64,000 nt of DNA from Chitinophagaceae bacterium UBA1931. Its GTDB lineage: Bacteria; Bacteroidota; Bacteroidia; Chitinophagales; Chitinophagaceae. The notes beneath the pieces were generated by a model. The model was not told where the DNA came from and searched no databases. It saw nothing but the letters and a program-made list of their open reading frames with translations. Both the position numbers and the translations under genes were made by a program. Below are positions 1 through 8,889 of the stretch, piece after piece (within the stretch, counting starts at the first letter, position 1; each line of letters opens with the position of its first letter). The DNA lies in assembly GCA_002337125.1 (NCBI GenBank), contig DDFJ01000001.1:893597-957596 (forward strand). The letters run 5' to 3'.

Positions 1-3000
1 GGAAGTAAAACAGTAAAACTCGTTCCTTTACCAGCCTCACTTTTAACGGTAATGATTCCATTATGAAGCCTGACAAATTCTTTTGTAATAGCCAAACCTA
101 TTCCTGTACCTTGGTTTACCATTGTATCCGGCAATTCGGTTTGAAAATAACGCTCAAAAATCTTATCCTGATTTTTCGCAGAAATACCGATTCCTGTATC
201 CTTAACCTCAATAGATATAGTTCCTTCATTTTCCTTTTCAGCAGTTGGTTCGTAAGAAAGCTGAACATCAACTTTACCGGCGTCATTGGTATATTTAAAC
301 GCATTTGAAAGCAGATTAAAAAGTATTTTTTCCAGTTTATCTTTATCAAAATACACTTCCAGGTGTTCGGTGTTCGTGGAAAATGAAAATTGTATCTTTT
401 TCTTTTCTGCTAAATCTAAGAACGACAGGCTGATTTCTTTAATAAAGCCAATAATATCGCCAAAAGAGGGATGCAGCTTCATTTCCTGCACTTGAATTTT
501 TCTGAAATCAAGTAACTGATTGACTAGTCCAAGCAATCGCTTTGCATTACGCTGAACTAAGTTTAATTGTATTTTTTGATCCTCGTTTGTTGACTGCTTG
601 ATTAGTTTGTCCAAAGGTGCAATAATAAGGCTGAGTGGAGTACGGAACTCATGACTCACATTTGTAAAAAACTTTGTTTTTAATTGCTCCATTGCATGGG
701 TTCTTTCTGCTTCCCGGCGTTGTTCTGCCACTTCATACCGCATATGAATTCTTTCAAGTGTAATCTTTCTGGCTAAATAAAGTAAACCTGCAAAGACAAC
801 GATATATAGTAAATAGGCAATGGTTGTTCGCCAAAAAGGTGGTTTTACCACTATCTCCATTTCTTTTACCTCGCTCCACAAACCATCCCTGTTCAATACT
901 TTTACCTTAAATGTGTAATGCCCGGGATCAATATTTGTATAAGTAGTAATACGCTGGCTGCCATCAGTATAAATCCAGTCGGCATTAAAACCTTTCAGCA
1001 TATAAGCATACTTCTGTTTTAAATTATGCTCAAAATCAAGTGATGTGAACTGAATAGAAAATGAATTTTCATTATACTTCAGGTTTATCTTACCTGTTTG
1101 TGAAATACTTTGTTTTAATAAAACCCGGTTATTAATAACATCTCCTGGTTCGATATTTTTATTTAGTACTTGAAGATTGGTAAAAACAATTCCAGGCGAA
1201 TAAACTTTCGGGTTTATAAAAGATGAATTAATGATGTTGAAACCTGATGTTCCGCCAAAAAACAATTCGCCTTTACTGGTTTTAAATGCTGCATTGTCAT
1301 TAAATTCCTGGCTTTGAAGGTTGTTTGTTTCATCATAATTTATAAAAGTAAGTGACACCTGGTTATTTTTTTCCGAAGGGATTGCATTACAAAGTCCATT
1401 TGGTGTTGAAATCCAGAAAGAATGCTTCCCGTCTTCAATAATATTCCATATAATATTGTCTGGTAATCCATCCTCTGCAGTAAAAACCTTGAATGTATTA
1501 GTCTCAGGGTTAAGCAGGTTAAGCCCATCAGAAGTGCCAATCCATATCCTTCCTTTATAATCTTCAATCAGACAATTAACATTGTTATTACTAAGGCTGT
1601 TTTTGTTTGTAGCATATAAATACCTAGCCTTGAATTGAGTCTTTGTATTAAAAACTGTAATGCCATTAACTGAGCCAATCCATAAATTACCTTTTTTATC
1701 CTGCAGAATGGCAGAAATATAATTAGCCCCTACAACCCCATTTTTTTCTTCGGCCCGGTGGTGTTCAAACTGATTGTTTTCCCTGTTATACCGTTCTAAT
1801 CCCCCACCCAAAATTCCGACCCATAAATTCTGCTCACGATCTTCAAAAATCTCCCATACATTATTATCACTGATACTGGCAGGATTATTATCCTGGTGAA
1901 TGTAATGTGTAAACTTTTTCCCATCATACATATCCAGCCCGCCTTGGAATGTACCAATCCATAATTTCCCTTCATGGTCAATACATAAGCTTACAATTAC
2001 ATCTGCACAAACACTGTTTACGTTTTTAGGATTATGCAGAAATTGCCTGAATGTATTGTTCTTTCTGTCGAAATAAATCAATCCTCCACCATTTGTTCCA
2101 ATCCATATATTTCCGGATTTATCTTCTGCAAAACGGTTAACATCATCATATTGAAGACTGGTCGGATTTGAATCTGTACGCCGGAAAAGAGGAAACTGTA
2201 CTATATCACTATTATAAGAATTAACGCCTTGCTTATAGGTTCCTAACCAAATGATTCCCTTGTCATCTTTATAAATTGTAATTACACTGTTATGACTTAA
2301 ACTTTTCGGGTTTTTGGGATCATTGAAAATATAAGTAGTATGAAAACTATTTTTTTTATCAATTATTGTCACCCCGCCATGATCTGTTGCAACCCAGATT
2401 AACCCCTGATTGTCCTGTACGAGCTGACTTATAAGATTTGAACTTAGTTTGTTAGGAAAAGATTTTTCATTAAACCATCTGATAGAATTATTTTCTGGAT
2501 GCAAAAAATAAACTCCATTTATATAATGCCACAGCCACAAATCGCCGTCTCTGTCAACATATAGACTGTACGGAACATTACTTTGATTAAGATGCTGTAA
2601 AGCCGTACATTCTTTAACAACTTTTCGTGTGATTAAATCAAAAAGCTGAATCGCCCCGTTTTGAAAAACCATCCACATCTGGTTCTTTTCAATCTCTTGA
2701 AGCGAAACAAGTTTAGCTTCATCCTTACCTGAAGTATTATTATAAACGAGTTTTGATTTTTTTTGTGGCTCATCATATTCATACAAATCACCATTGTCAT
2801 ACAAAAACCAATATCTTCCATAATTTCCTTTGACGATTTTAATAAAAGCGTTCGATGGAAGACCTAACGACTTTAAATAAAGGCTATAATCAGAATCAAA
2901 TTTTTCCGTTGAAGTATTGTATATACAAGGCCCATATTTTGTCATTACCCACATTTTTGCCCCAGGCAAAACAGCAAGGTATAGTACGGAGTTATCATTT

Positions 3001-3266
3001 ATTGTTGTACTGTCGTTAAGTTTTTTTCTGAATACCTTTACGGAATAACCATCGTACCTACTAAGTCCCGACATCGTACCAAACCACAAAAACCCCATTG
3101 AATCTTTTAGAATGGCATTAACCTGGTTATGAGAAAGGCCATTATAGGTATTAATCTTAAAGAAGTTATATTTATCACTTTGTGCCGTTGCAAAAAGTGT
3201 GATGAATAGCAATTGTCCAAAAATAAATTTCTTTATCACCTGACGAAAATAAGTTGAAAATCCCAT
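1..3266 (-). CDS. Propeller-type (hybrid) sensor histidine kinase, 3' end outside window
   Basis: An uninterrupted frame runs from an ATG at 3266 to the left edge (1088 codons). A GTG at 3239 would start right at a signal-peptide-like stretch (MIKKFIFGQLLFITLFATAQ) and is an alternative start. The N-terminal two thirds carries repeated two-component-regulator propeller motifs such as DSMGFLWFGTMSGLSRYDGY, followed by a Y_Y_Y-type domain (roughly residues 725-790) and one membrane segment (about 809-832). The kinase core follows: the H-box VSHEFRTPLS with His872, an N-box (LLSNAFKYT, about residue 990), G1 box DTGIGIS (about 1023) and G2 box GTGIGLA. At the edge it reads KGTSFTVLL, the usual end of the ATPase domain. 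In Bacteroidota such proteins are periplasmic glycan sensors, often with receiver and AraC domains fused after the ATPase; whether those exist here cannot be seen. Its 5' end abuts the recombinase remnant. Confidence 0.93.
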   Translation of the reverse strand, partial: MGFSTYFRQVIKKFIFGQLLFITLFATAQSDKYNFFKINTYNGLSHNQVNAILKDSMGFLWFGTMSGLSRYDGYSVKVFRKKLNDSTTINDNSVLYLAVLPGAKMWVMTKYGPCIYNTSTEKFDSDYSLYLKSLGLPSNAFIKIVKGNYGRYWFLYDNGDLYEYDEPQKKSKLVYNNTSGKDEAKLVSLQEIEKNQMWMVFQNGAIQLFDLITRKVVKECTALQHLNQSNVPYSLYVDRDGDLWLWHYINGVYFLHPENNSIRWFNEKSFPNKLSSNLISQLVQDNQGLIWVATDHGGVTIIDKKNSFHTTYIFNDPKNPKSLSHNSVITIYKDDKGIIWLGTYKQGVNSYNSDIVQFPLFRRTDSNPTSLQYDDVNRFAEDKSGNIWIGTNGGGLIYFDRKNNTFRQFLHNPKNVNSVCADVIVSLCIDHEGKLWIGTFQGGLDMYDGKKFTHYIHQDNNPASISDNNVWEIFEDREQNLWVGILGGGLERYNRENNQFEHHRAEEKNGVVGANYISAILQDKKGNLWIGSVNGITVFNTKTQFKARYLYATNKNSLSNNNVNCLIEDYKGRIWIGTSDGLNLLNPETNTFKVFTAEDGLPDNIIWNIIEDGKHSFWISTPNGLCNAIPSEKNNQVSLTFINYDETNNLQSQEFNDNAAFKTSKGELFFGGTSGFNIINSSFINPKVYSPGIVFTNLQVLNKNIEPGDVINNRVLLKQSISQTGKINLKYNENSFSIQFTSLDFEHNLKQKYAYMLKGFNADWIYTDGSQRITTYTNIDPGHYTFKVKVLNRDGLWSEVKEMEIVVKPPFWRTTIAYLLYIVVFAGLLYLARKITLERIHMRYEVAEQRREAERTHAMEQLKTKFFTNVSHEFRTPLSLIIAPLDKLIKQSTNEDQKIQLNLVQRNAKRLLGLVNQLLDFRKIQVQEMKLHPSFGDIIGFIKEISLSFLDLAEKKKIQFSFSTNTEHLEVYFDKDKLEKILFNLLSNAFKYTNDAGKVDVQLSYEPTAEKENEGTISIEVKDTGIGISAKNQDKIFERYFQTELPDTMVNQGTGIGLAITKEFVRLHNGIITVKSEAGKGTSFTVLL

Positions 3267-3286
3267 CCCCCAAGAATAGGATAAAG

Positions 3287-3465
3287 CAAATTAAAAAACT
3301 GCTATTTCCTGATGGTGTAAGCTATGATATGAAAAACGAGATATTTTGAACCAGAAAAGTCAATCTACCTCTCTCGTTAAATGCATAATTGGCTGGTTTT
3401 TCAGAAGATGATATAAATAAACAAGGTGGCATGAAAGCCACCTTGTCCAATTCAGTCGGGATGAC
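3287..3465 (+). pseudogene. Decayed 3' end of a serine recombinase with a copy of the tRNA-Pro end
   Basis: The plus strand reads as the C-terminus of the same recombinase family found at 32649-33545: KKLLFPDGVSYDMKNE, then an in-frame TGA (3347-3349), then a TAA (3386-3388), then EDDINKQGGMKATLSNSVG. Positions 3294-3465 align without gaps to 33295-33466 with 18 mismatches in 172 by my count. The last 64 matching bases (3398-3461) are identical. They include the dyad 3421-3446 that serves as the tRNA terminator in the right copy, and the first bases antisense to the tRNA 3' end (CGGGA). Weaker codon similarity continues left to about 3266. No N-terminal catalytic part is present. This is best read as the relic of an earlier integrase plus attachment core. 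Confidence 0.85.
3398..3461 (+). repeat. Left copy of 64-nt identical recombinase-end / tRNA-end block (attL-like)
   Basis: This block is identical to 33399-33462. It contains a perfect 10-bp inverted repeat with a 6-nt loop (ACAAGGTGGC ... GCCACCTTGT, 3421-3446), and ends in CAGTCGGGA, which on the other strand is the very 3' end of tRNA-Pro plus its flank. The tRNA homology stops after CGGGATGAC, so only the acceptor end is duplicated, as expected for the far end of an element integrated at a tRNA 3' end. The attachment role is inferred. Confidence 0.7.
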
Positions 3466-3764
3466 AACCCTGAGTACAAACCTTTTAACGGAAGATATTC
3501 AAAATATTATAAAATAACGACATATAAATGTAAAATTTAAACCGCTACCCCACATTAGTGGATATTTTTATCAGCTTTCATAAACTCATTTATTCCATTT
3601 CTAAAGTATACTCGTTAGATTACATTCTTTCTGCAAGTCTCAGCAAAGAAAGATTCTACCGTTTATATCTCTTTCAAAGTCATGATTTCGTGATCTTAAG
3701 TAACATGTTGTTTGTTTCGCAAAGGATATCCTAAATAGGATACTTTGTGGACTATTCGACTTTC
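3466..3764. other. Non-coding stretch between attL-like block and direct repeat
   Basis: About 300 AT-rich bases with no convincing coding frame. The only structure I see is an imperfect inverted repeat at 3720-3746 (CAAAGGATATCCTA / TAGGATACTTTG; the arms match if two bases are skipped). It could be an operator or a relic of element-end sequence. No similarity to the sequence left of the right-hand repeat is visible. Confidence 0.4.
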
Positions 3765-3854
3765 TTTTCCATGTAAATCTTTTTAAAAGATGAATAATGG
3801 AAAAACTTTCTTAAAAGTAAACCTATTTAGTCCAAATTTTGCTGACGATTTACA
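3765..3854 (+). repeat. Left 90-nt direct repeat bracketing the PUL
   Basis: Aligns without gaps to 32559-32648 with 15 mismatches in 90 by my count; the final 14 bases (GCTGACGATTTACA) are identical. It starts with a hyphenated dyad: TTTTCCAT ... ATCTTTT-AAAAGAT ... ATGGAAAA (3765-3804). The outer arms are conserved in the right copy, the inner ones less so. The repeat overlaps the last codons of the GH116-like gene (stop at 3827-3829), so that protein's last residues are encoded by repeat sequence. No transposase accompanies it. The order element-PUL-element suggests that recombination at these repeats introduced or bounds the PUL. Confidence 0.75.
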
Positions 3855-6565
3855 TAACTGATAGTGATTTGCAGCTTAGTTGCTGTAGTTATATTTATGG
3901 CTTGTTGCAATTGAATAACAATATTGTTGTTTTCCATCACAAAAGTTAGCGGCAGCAATAGAGTATCCAATATTGCAACAACCGATTTTACCGCCGACTT
4001 TTTGGAGCATACCAAACTGATTTTACTTAGATGCAGTGTTCCGTATTTTAGTTCAAACATGTGGAGTTGCGCATTATCTTTTATTAGCTGCGAGTAAGTA
4101 CCCCAGCCTTGTGCGGAGGTAAAAGGCGTTTTAAAATTTGAAGCATTCAATTTAGGCGCAAAACGTATATAACCTTTCGGCCCGTGATATTCAAAGCCAG
4201 TTGCTGAAATAAATGTTCCATAACTGGCCATTGCCCTTGCATAATGATCACTGCATTCAATTTCATTAAACGGATTACGTTTAGCGGCATGATATCGGTC
4301 ATGAATAGCTTTGGTAATCACTAAGGCTTCATCAGTCATACCTTCTGCCATCATGTGGCTTGCAACTTGATGCTCAAATCCCGTCATACATTCATGAAAG
4401 TAACCAATTTGCCATGTTACATTTTCGCCATAAGCATTTTTTTCATTGTAAGGATTAGTGTTTATAATTAATCCTGCCTCGCCGGATACGGCATAAGGCC
4501 TTCCTCCTGTGTGGGTTTTAATATATGGACCTACATCCGGCGCAAAATTGTATTTCCATATTGAACGCAAAGCTGATAATGTTTTTTCTTTATCCCACAG
4601 CCTCCCTATACCTGCCTGCCATGCCCAGCTTTGCCCGTATACCTGATCTATGTGGCAGGTATTGTAAGAACCAAGTTTTTGCTTTCCTTGTGTGGCATTG
4701 GGGCGATGAATGAAATATTCGCCGTTAAACAATTTTTCTTCCATGTTCTTACTTCCATTCGCTACAAAAGTTTCACACTTTTGAGCAAAATCGGTATCGC
4801 TCATTTCAGTGGCCATTAATGCGCCAGCTTTAACCGCAGCAATACAAAGCCCTACAATCCATGCAATTTCACCTTCCCAAACGGCATCTAATGTATTTTC
4901 CATGGGTGTATCCACCATCCCATCATTATTTTTATCCTGATTTATAATAAACTGTATTGCTTTCCTTATGTTGTTCCAGTTAGCTTTTAAAAAATCATCG
5001 TCGTTGCTCATGGTATGTTCCCGATAGGTTCGCAATATACTTCCCGCTTGTCCGTCAATAGCTGGGCGTTGCTCATATTCAGCTCTGAAAATAATACTTC
5101 CATCATTTTGAAAAGCGATGCCATAATCGGTACGTTGGCGACAGTCTCTTTCTAATGCCGGAAAAATTCTTCCCATAGATTGGGCGTATTGCTATACATG
5201 TGTGCAAGTACCCTCACAGGCATTAACACCTTCCCATCCCCAAAAACGACCATTAGCAAAACGATACGTATTAGCAGTAGCCAGAGTGCCAATGTTTAAA
5301 AATGTTCTTTCTAAAAACCAATGAGGTAACGTGGAATCATAATACGTTTTACACCACAACTGCGTAGTGTTATACATTTTTTTAAAGTTATTAGCGATGT
5401 ATTCCATTACTTCCAAAGCATTTTTAAAGCGGCTTGCATAGTAATAGCTACCTTTTACTTCGGGCAACTTATCTAATCTCTTACTAAGAGGATGGTCGAA
5501 ATGCCAACTGATAACATAATTGAAAGCTTCAGTTTTACCAGGATTAAGAACATGAGATGCAGTTATGTTTCCAACCAATTTTTCCGAAACATCTGCTTCC
5601 TTAATTTCTTCGTTTTTTTGAGTAAATATATTTTCTGACAATGGCCAAAGCTGTGCCTGCGTGTTGATGATAGCATTGCAGCCCACAAATGCAATACAGG
5701 TACTGCCTGCATCCCGCTGTTTTGTTGCATCATTGTTTATAGCATTAAAATCTGAAAACACTCCCCTATAAGTTTCGTCAGCTACAGCTTTATTCCTTCG
5801 TGTCCCGTCTTTTTCTTTAGCAGTAATTTTATTAGCACCATTTTCCAGCCAACCTGCCACCGATACTTCTATATTTTCGGTTGTATTATTTTTTATATGA
5901 ATTGAAAAAACGGTTGCAGGTAGTGCAGAATCATCGGCATCAAGAGGTATAAAAATTGCACCAGATTTCATCTCGATTTCCACTGGTAATTTTTTATCAA
6001 CAAACCGTATGGTTGCAGTAGGATAAGTTGCTTCAAAAGCTATTTCACTCCAATCTTCTTCTTTTAGTTCTTTAATGATGGTCTTGTTTTTATATTTTAA
6101 CCTAATTGCAAAACCCTGCTCTAATAACATTTTATTCCTTGCAATGGCCGGCTCAACATAAGCAGAGCCATCTCGGCTTCTAACACTTACGTTCCTTGTG
6201 CCATTGTTCCATAAAACAGTTTTAGGATCAATGCCCTCTTCGGTATCATTGTATATGCCCCACAGCCACAACCGTCCATCACCACCCACATAGACCGTTC
6301 CAGTATGCAAGCCGCCTGCTGGCATCCCTATATAACGCAACTCATTCTTTGATTTTAAATAGGTAGAAGGCTTTCCTCGTTCATACAATGATTTTATCCA
6401 TGCTGGGTTTAATTTTTTATCGGATGGAATATTATGTAATGGAGGAAGCATTCCAGAACCGTTGATAAGTTCTTTTGCCCAACCCGGAAGCCGAAGTGTT
6501 GTTAACCCAACTGTTGCAAAACTCGCATTGCGAATAAATGTGCGGCGATGGATATCTTTTCTCAT
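3827..6565 (-). pseudogene. GH116-like glucosidase interrupted by one in-frame TAG
   Basis: Codons 1-457 (from 6565) and the stretch after 5192 lie in the same frame and together make one GH116-type enzyme of about 912 residues, separated only by a TAG at 5194-5192 (codon 458). The first part has a Tat-like signal (RRTFIRNAS) and the GH116 N-terminal beta-sandwich domain. It ends in EGTCTHV. After the stop the frame continues QYAQSMGRIFPALERD and then the helical catalytic domain (NTLDAVWEGEIAW, CHIDQVYGQSWAWQAGIG). In related proteins as I remember them, the position of the stop is Trp (THVWNYAQ), so one G-to-A change from TGG would explain it. An ATG at 5176 could in principle restart translation. 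Family members are beta-glucosidases, beta-xylosidases or GlcNAc-releasing enzymes. Other genes here, such as those ending at 41828 and 46417, use TAG as a normal stop. The C-terminal tail lies in the 90-nt repeat. Confidence 0.88.
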
Positions 6566-6612
6566 GTAGTGTACATTAATATTCCTTTTTCTGAAAATTT
6601 CATTATTAAAAA

Positions 6613-8718
6613 CTAAGGCAACATATTTAAACGTAATGATTTTTCAAATGCCTTGATAATATGCAGTGGTAATGTTGCTTTTATTTTCCATGATGCAGCG
6701 CCATATACACCTGCCTGCCTGTTATCAAAAGGTTTAAAGCCGATTTTTTGAATGATTATGTTGTTTTTAAAATCAAAGTTTAAGTTTTTTGCATCTATCA
6801 TCTGCGGGTCAGCTAAAATACTATGTTGGTCTCGGTTGCTCTCTTGCTGCCATTCGATCAGGGTACCAATTTTCATTTTACCGTCTTTGCCCGTTACAGG
6901 AAACCCACATTTCGCCTGATTCATATTCCAATAGCAGTTACTGTCTAAACCTACATTGCCCATTTTCCAGGGCCCTTGTAGCATTATGCCTTTGTCAGAG
7001 ATAAGGATGTTATGTTTGAAATCGAAACTCTTATGATCTTCTACCCGGGTATATTGCGCTTGATAGTTTTTACTGAATGCAATGATATTATTCTGAATGA
7101 TATTTTCTTTTCCATAATGCTGGTGAAAGCCTCCCGTTTTTGTATTATACACCAAATTATTTTCCATATGAATGCCACTTGAACCCTCATCGGTATAAAG
7201 CCCCCATCCGCCATAATCGTAAGAAAAAATATCATGCACCACGTTGTAACTCACTTCTGTTCCAGGCGAAATACCCAATGTATAAACACCTGCCATATCG
7301 CTTAGTACACCCCAACCAATATGATGTATATTGTTATAAAGAATTTTATTATTTACAGAAGGACTAAAGGAATAGCCCCAAACCCATCCTACCGAGACTC
7401 CAGTGTAGCGAAAGTCGGCTATATCGTTATGTGTAACCCTGTTATTGGCGGTATGGGTAAGCAACACACCTACTGCGGAAGGATAACGGTACCCGCCGGA
7501 TTGGATAATGCAATTATCAATGGTATTACCCGAGGGAAATTTCATTTGATCGTTAATATCATTTTGGGCTATAGTTTCGCCAATTCTGATTCCTCCGGCT
7601 CCCAGATCATGAATATAACATTGGTTAAAACTACAATTATACGTTTGGGTGCGTAGCCAAGCCGCATATTGCCCCGTATGTGCGATTTCACAGTTGTTGA
7701 ATTGAATATTATCGGCATAGTCCACCATAACAGCAGCCTCAATGGTAGCAGCAGCTTGTAACGGTTCAAAATTGGCGTAACGTTGGTTACAATATTTAAA
7801 CGCAATACCCTGAAATAAAATGTTATGGATGTATTGATTGGGTCTACCTTTTACAATAACCAGTTTTTCGATAACGGGCATTACTGCTTCAACATGCGTA
7901 ATGTTTTTATTTTCGGGAATGTATTTTATGATATTTTCCTGCACAATCCACTCTCCGGGCATATCGAATGCCGCAGGATAATTTTCGACAAAAAATAAAT
8001 TTCCCTCACTAATCGGATTCCACGGTTGCCATTTCTTTCCAGTTGAGTAAAAAGCTGTTTTATCGAAAGATAAAGAATCAATGGTTCGGGTGGTATTATC
8101 CCATTTGTGGTATGCCGTAAACCGCACCTGCCTTAACTGATTGGTTGAAAGCGAAGCAAGTTCTGTACTAAGCGATACAGGAATTTCATATTTCTGTAAA
8201 GCCCTATCTTTCTCAAATAAAACCGTATCAGTGATTTGAGTCGTTTTGCCTAATTTAAAAAAACCTTCATTAGGTGTTCGTGCAAGTATTGCTCTTTTCC
8301 CATTTACATACAAATCGCCGGGCTGCAAGGGGAGCAAGGCTGTAATATCGGCTGATAGTATTCCTGTGCCTTTCAGTATAATTTTTTTACCTCCGCTAAT
8401 AACAGGTTGTGCGTTAGGAGCTGCCTTAAAAATAATTTTCAATTCTTTTGTGCCGCCGTTTTCTTCGTTAAACACAAGTGGTTTATCTAATGCATATTCC
8501 CCATTTTGTAAAATAATGATAATACTACCTGAAGGATTTTCTTTTTTAAAATTGGGCAGCTTATCCATTACTGATGCAAGCGAAGCCGGTTTGTTCTTAG
8601 TTCCGCTGCCCTTACCGTTGGGGGCAACATAGATGACAATATCTGATGCTTTGGCTGTAAATACGAATGATACTAAACCAAGCAAAACCAAAATTCTTCT
8701 AAAAAAAATTCGATTCAT
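6613..8718 (-). CDS. Right-handed beta-helix glycosidase, GH141-like
   Basis: A 701-residue secreted protein with signal peptide (residues 1-24, ending TAKAS) and an APNGKGSGTKNKPA start typical of parallel beta-helix enzymes. It then has many N-x-I / N-x-F helix coils. The stretch SDMAGVYTLGISPGTEVSYN followed by GGWGLYTDEGSSGI (503-516) and GGFHQHYG is a motif set I associate with family GH141, whose known members are an alpha-L-fucosidase acting on pectic rhamnogalacturonan II and a xylanase. The assignment is from recalled motifs, not a search, and the substrate cannot be told. It lies 47 bp before the GH116-like gene and 171 bp after the GH120 gene, all in one direction, so co-transcription is plausible. 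Confidence 0.75.
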   Translation of the reverse strand: MNRIFFRRILVLLGLVSFVFTAKASDIVIYVAPNGKGSGTKNKPASLASVMDKLPNFKKENPSGSIIIILQNGEYALDKPLVFNEENGGTKELKIIFKAAPNAQPVISGGKKIILKGTGILSADITALLPLQPGDLYVNGKRAILARTPNEGFFKLGKTTQITDTVLFEKDRALQKYEIPVSLSTELASLSTNQLRQVRFTAYHKWDNTTRTIDSLSFDKTAFYSTGKKWQPWNPISEGNLFFVENYPAAFDMPGEWIVQENIIKYIPENKNITHVEAVMPVIEKLVIVKGRPNQYIHNILFQGIAFKYCNQRYANFEPLQAAATIEAAVMVDYADNIQFNNCEIAHTGQYAAWLRTQTYNCSFNQCYIHDLGAGGIRIGETIAQNDINDQMKFPSGNTIDNCIIQSGGYRYPSAVGVLLTHTANNRVTHNDIADFRYTGVSVGWVWGYSFSPSVNNKILYNNIHHIGWGVLSDMAGVYTLGISPGTEVSYNVVHDIFSYDYGGWGLYTDEGSSGIHMENNLVYNTKTGGFHQHYGKENIIQNNIIAFSKNYQAQYTRVEDHKSFDFKHNILISDKGIMLQGPWKMGNVGLDSNCYWNMNQAKCGFPVTGKDGKMKIGTLIEWQQESNRDQHSILADPQMIDAKNLNFDFKNNIIIQKIGFKPFDNRQAGVYGAASWKIKATLPLHIIKAFEKSLRLNMLP

Positions 8719-8889
8719 TTTACTTTGATGTTTAATTATAATGACACAGCTACTTACTATTTTTCAGTTTAATGTATAATAAGATCTCTGGCACTTTTAA
8801 CTAACTAGTTTATTACCTATTGAAAAACATTGGCAATGAAAATCCCGTTTCGATACATTTTTAAAACTTGAAGACACATCATTATAACA

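Noticed and set aside
1..3266. Histidine kinase as a truncated pseudogene
   Set aside because: The frame is open and the domains are intact up to the window edge; the missing end lies outside the window.
5192..5194. TAG as a recoded (sense) codon in this organism
   Set aside because: Several other intact genes end in TAG at natural family ends, for example those ending at 41828, 46417 and 47798, so TAG acts as a stop here.
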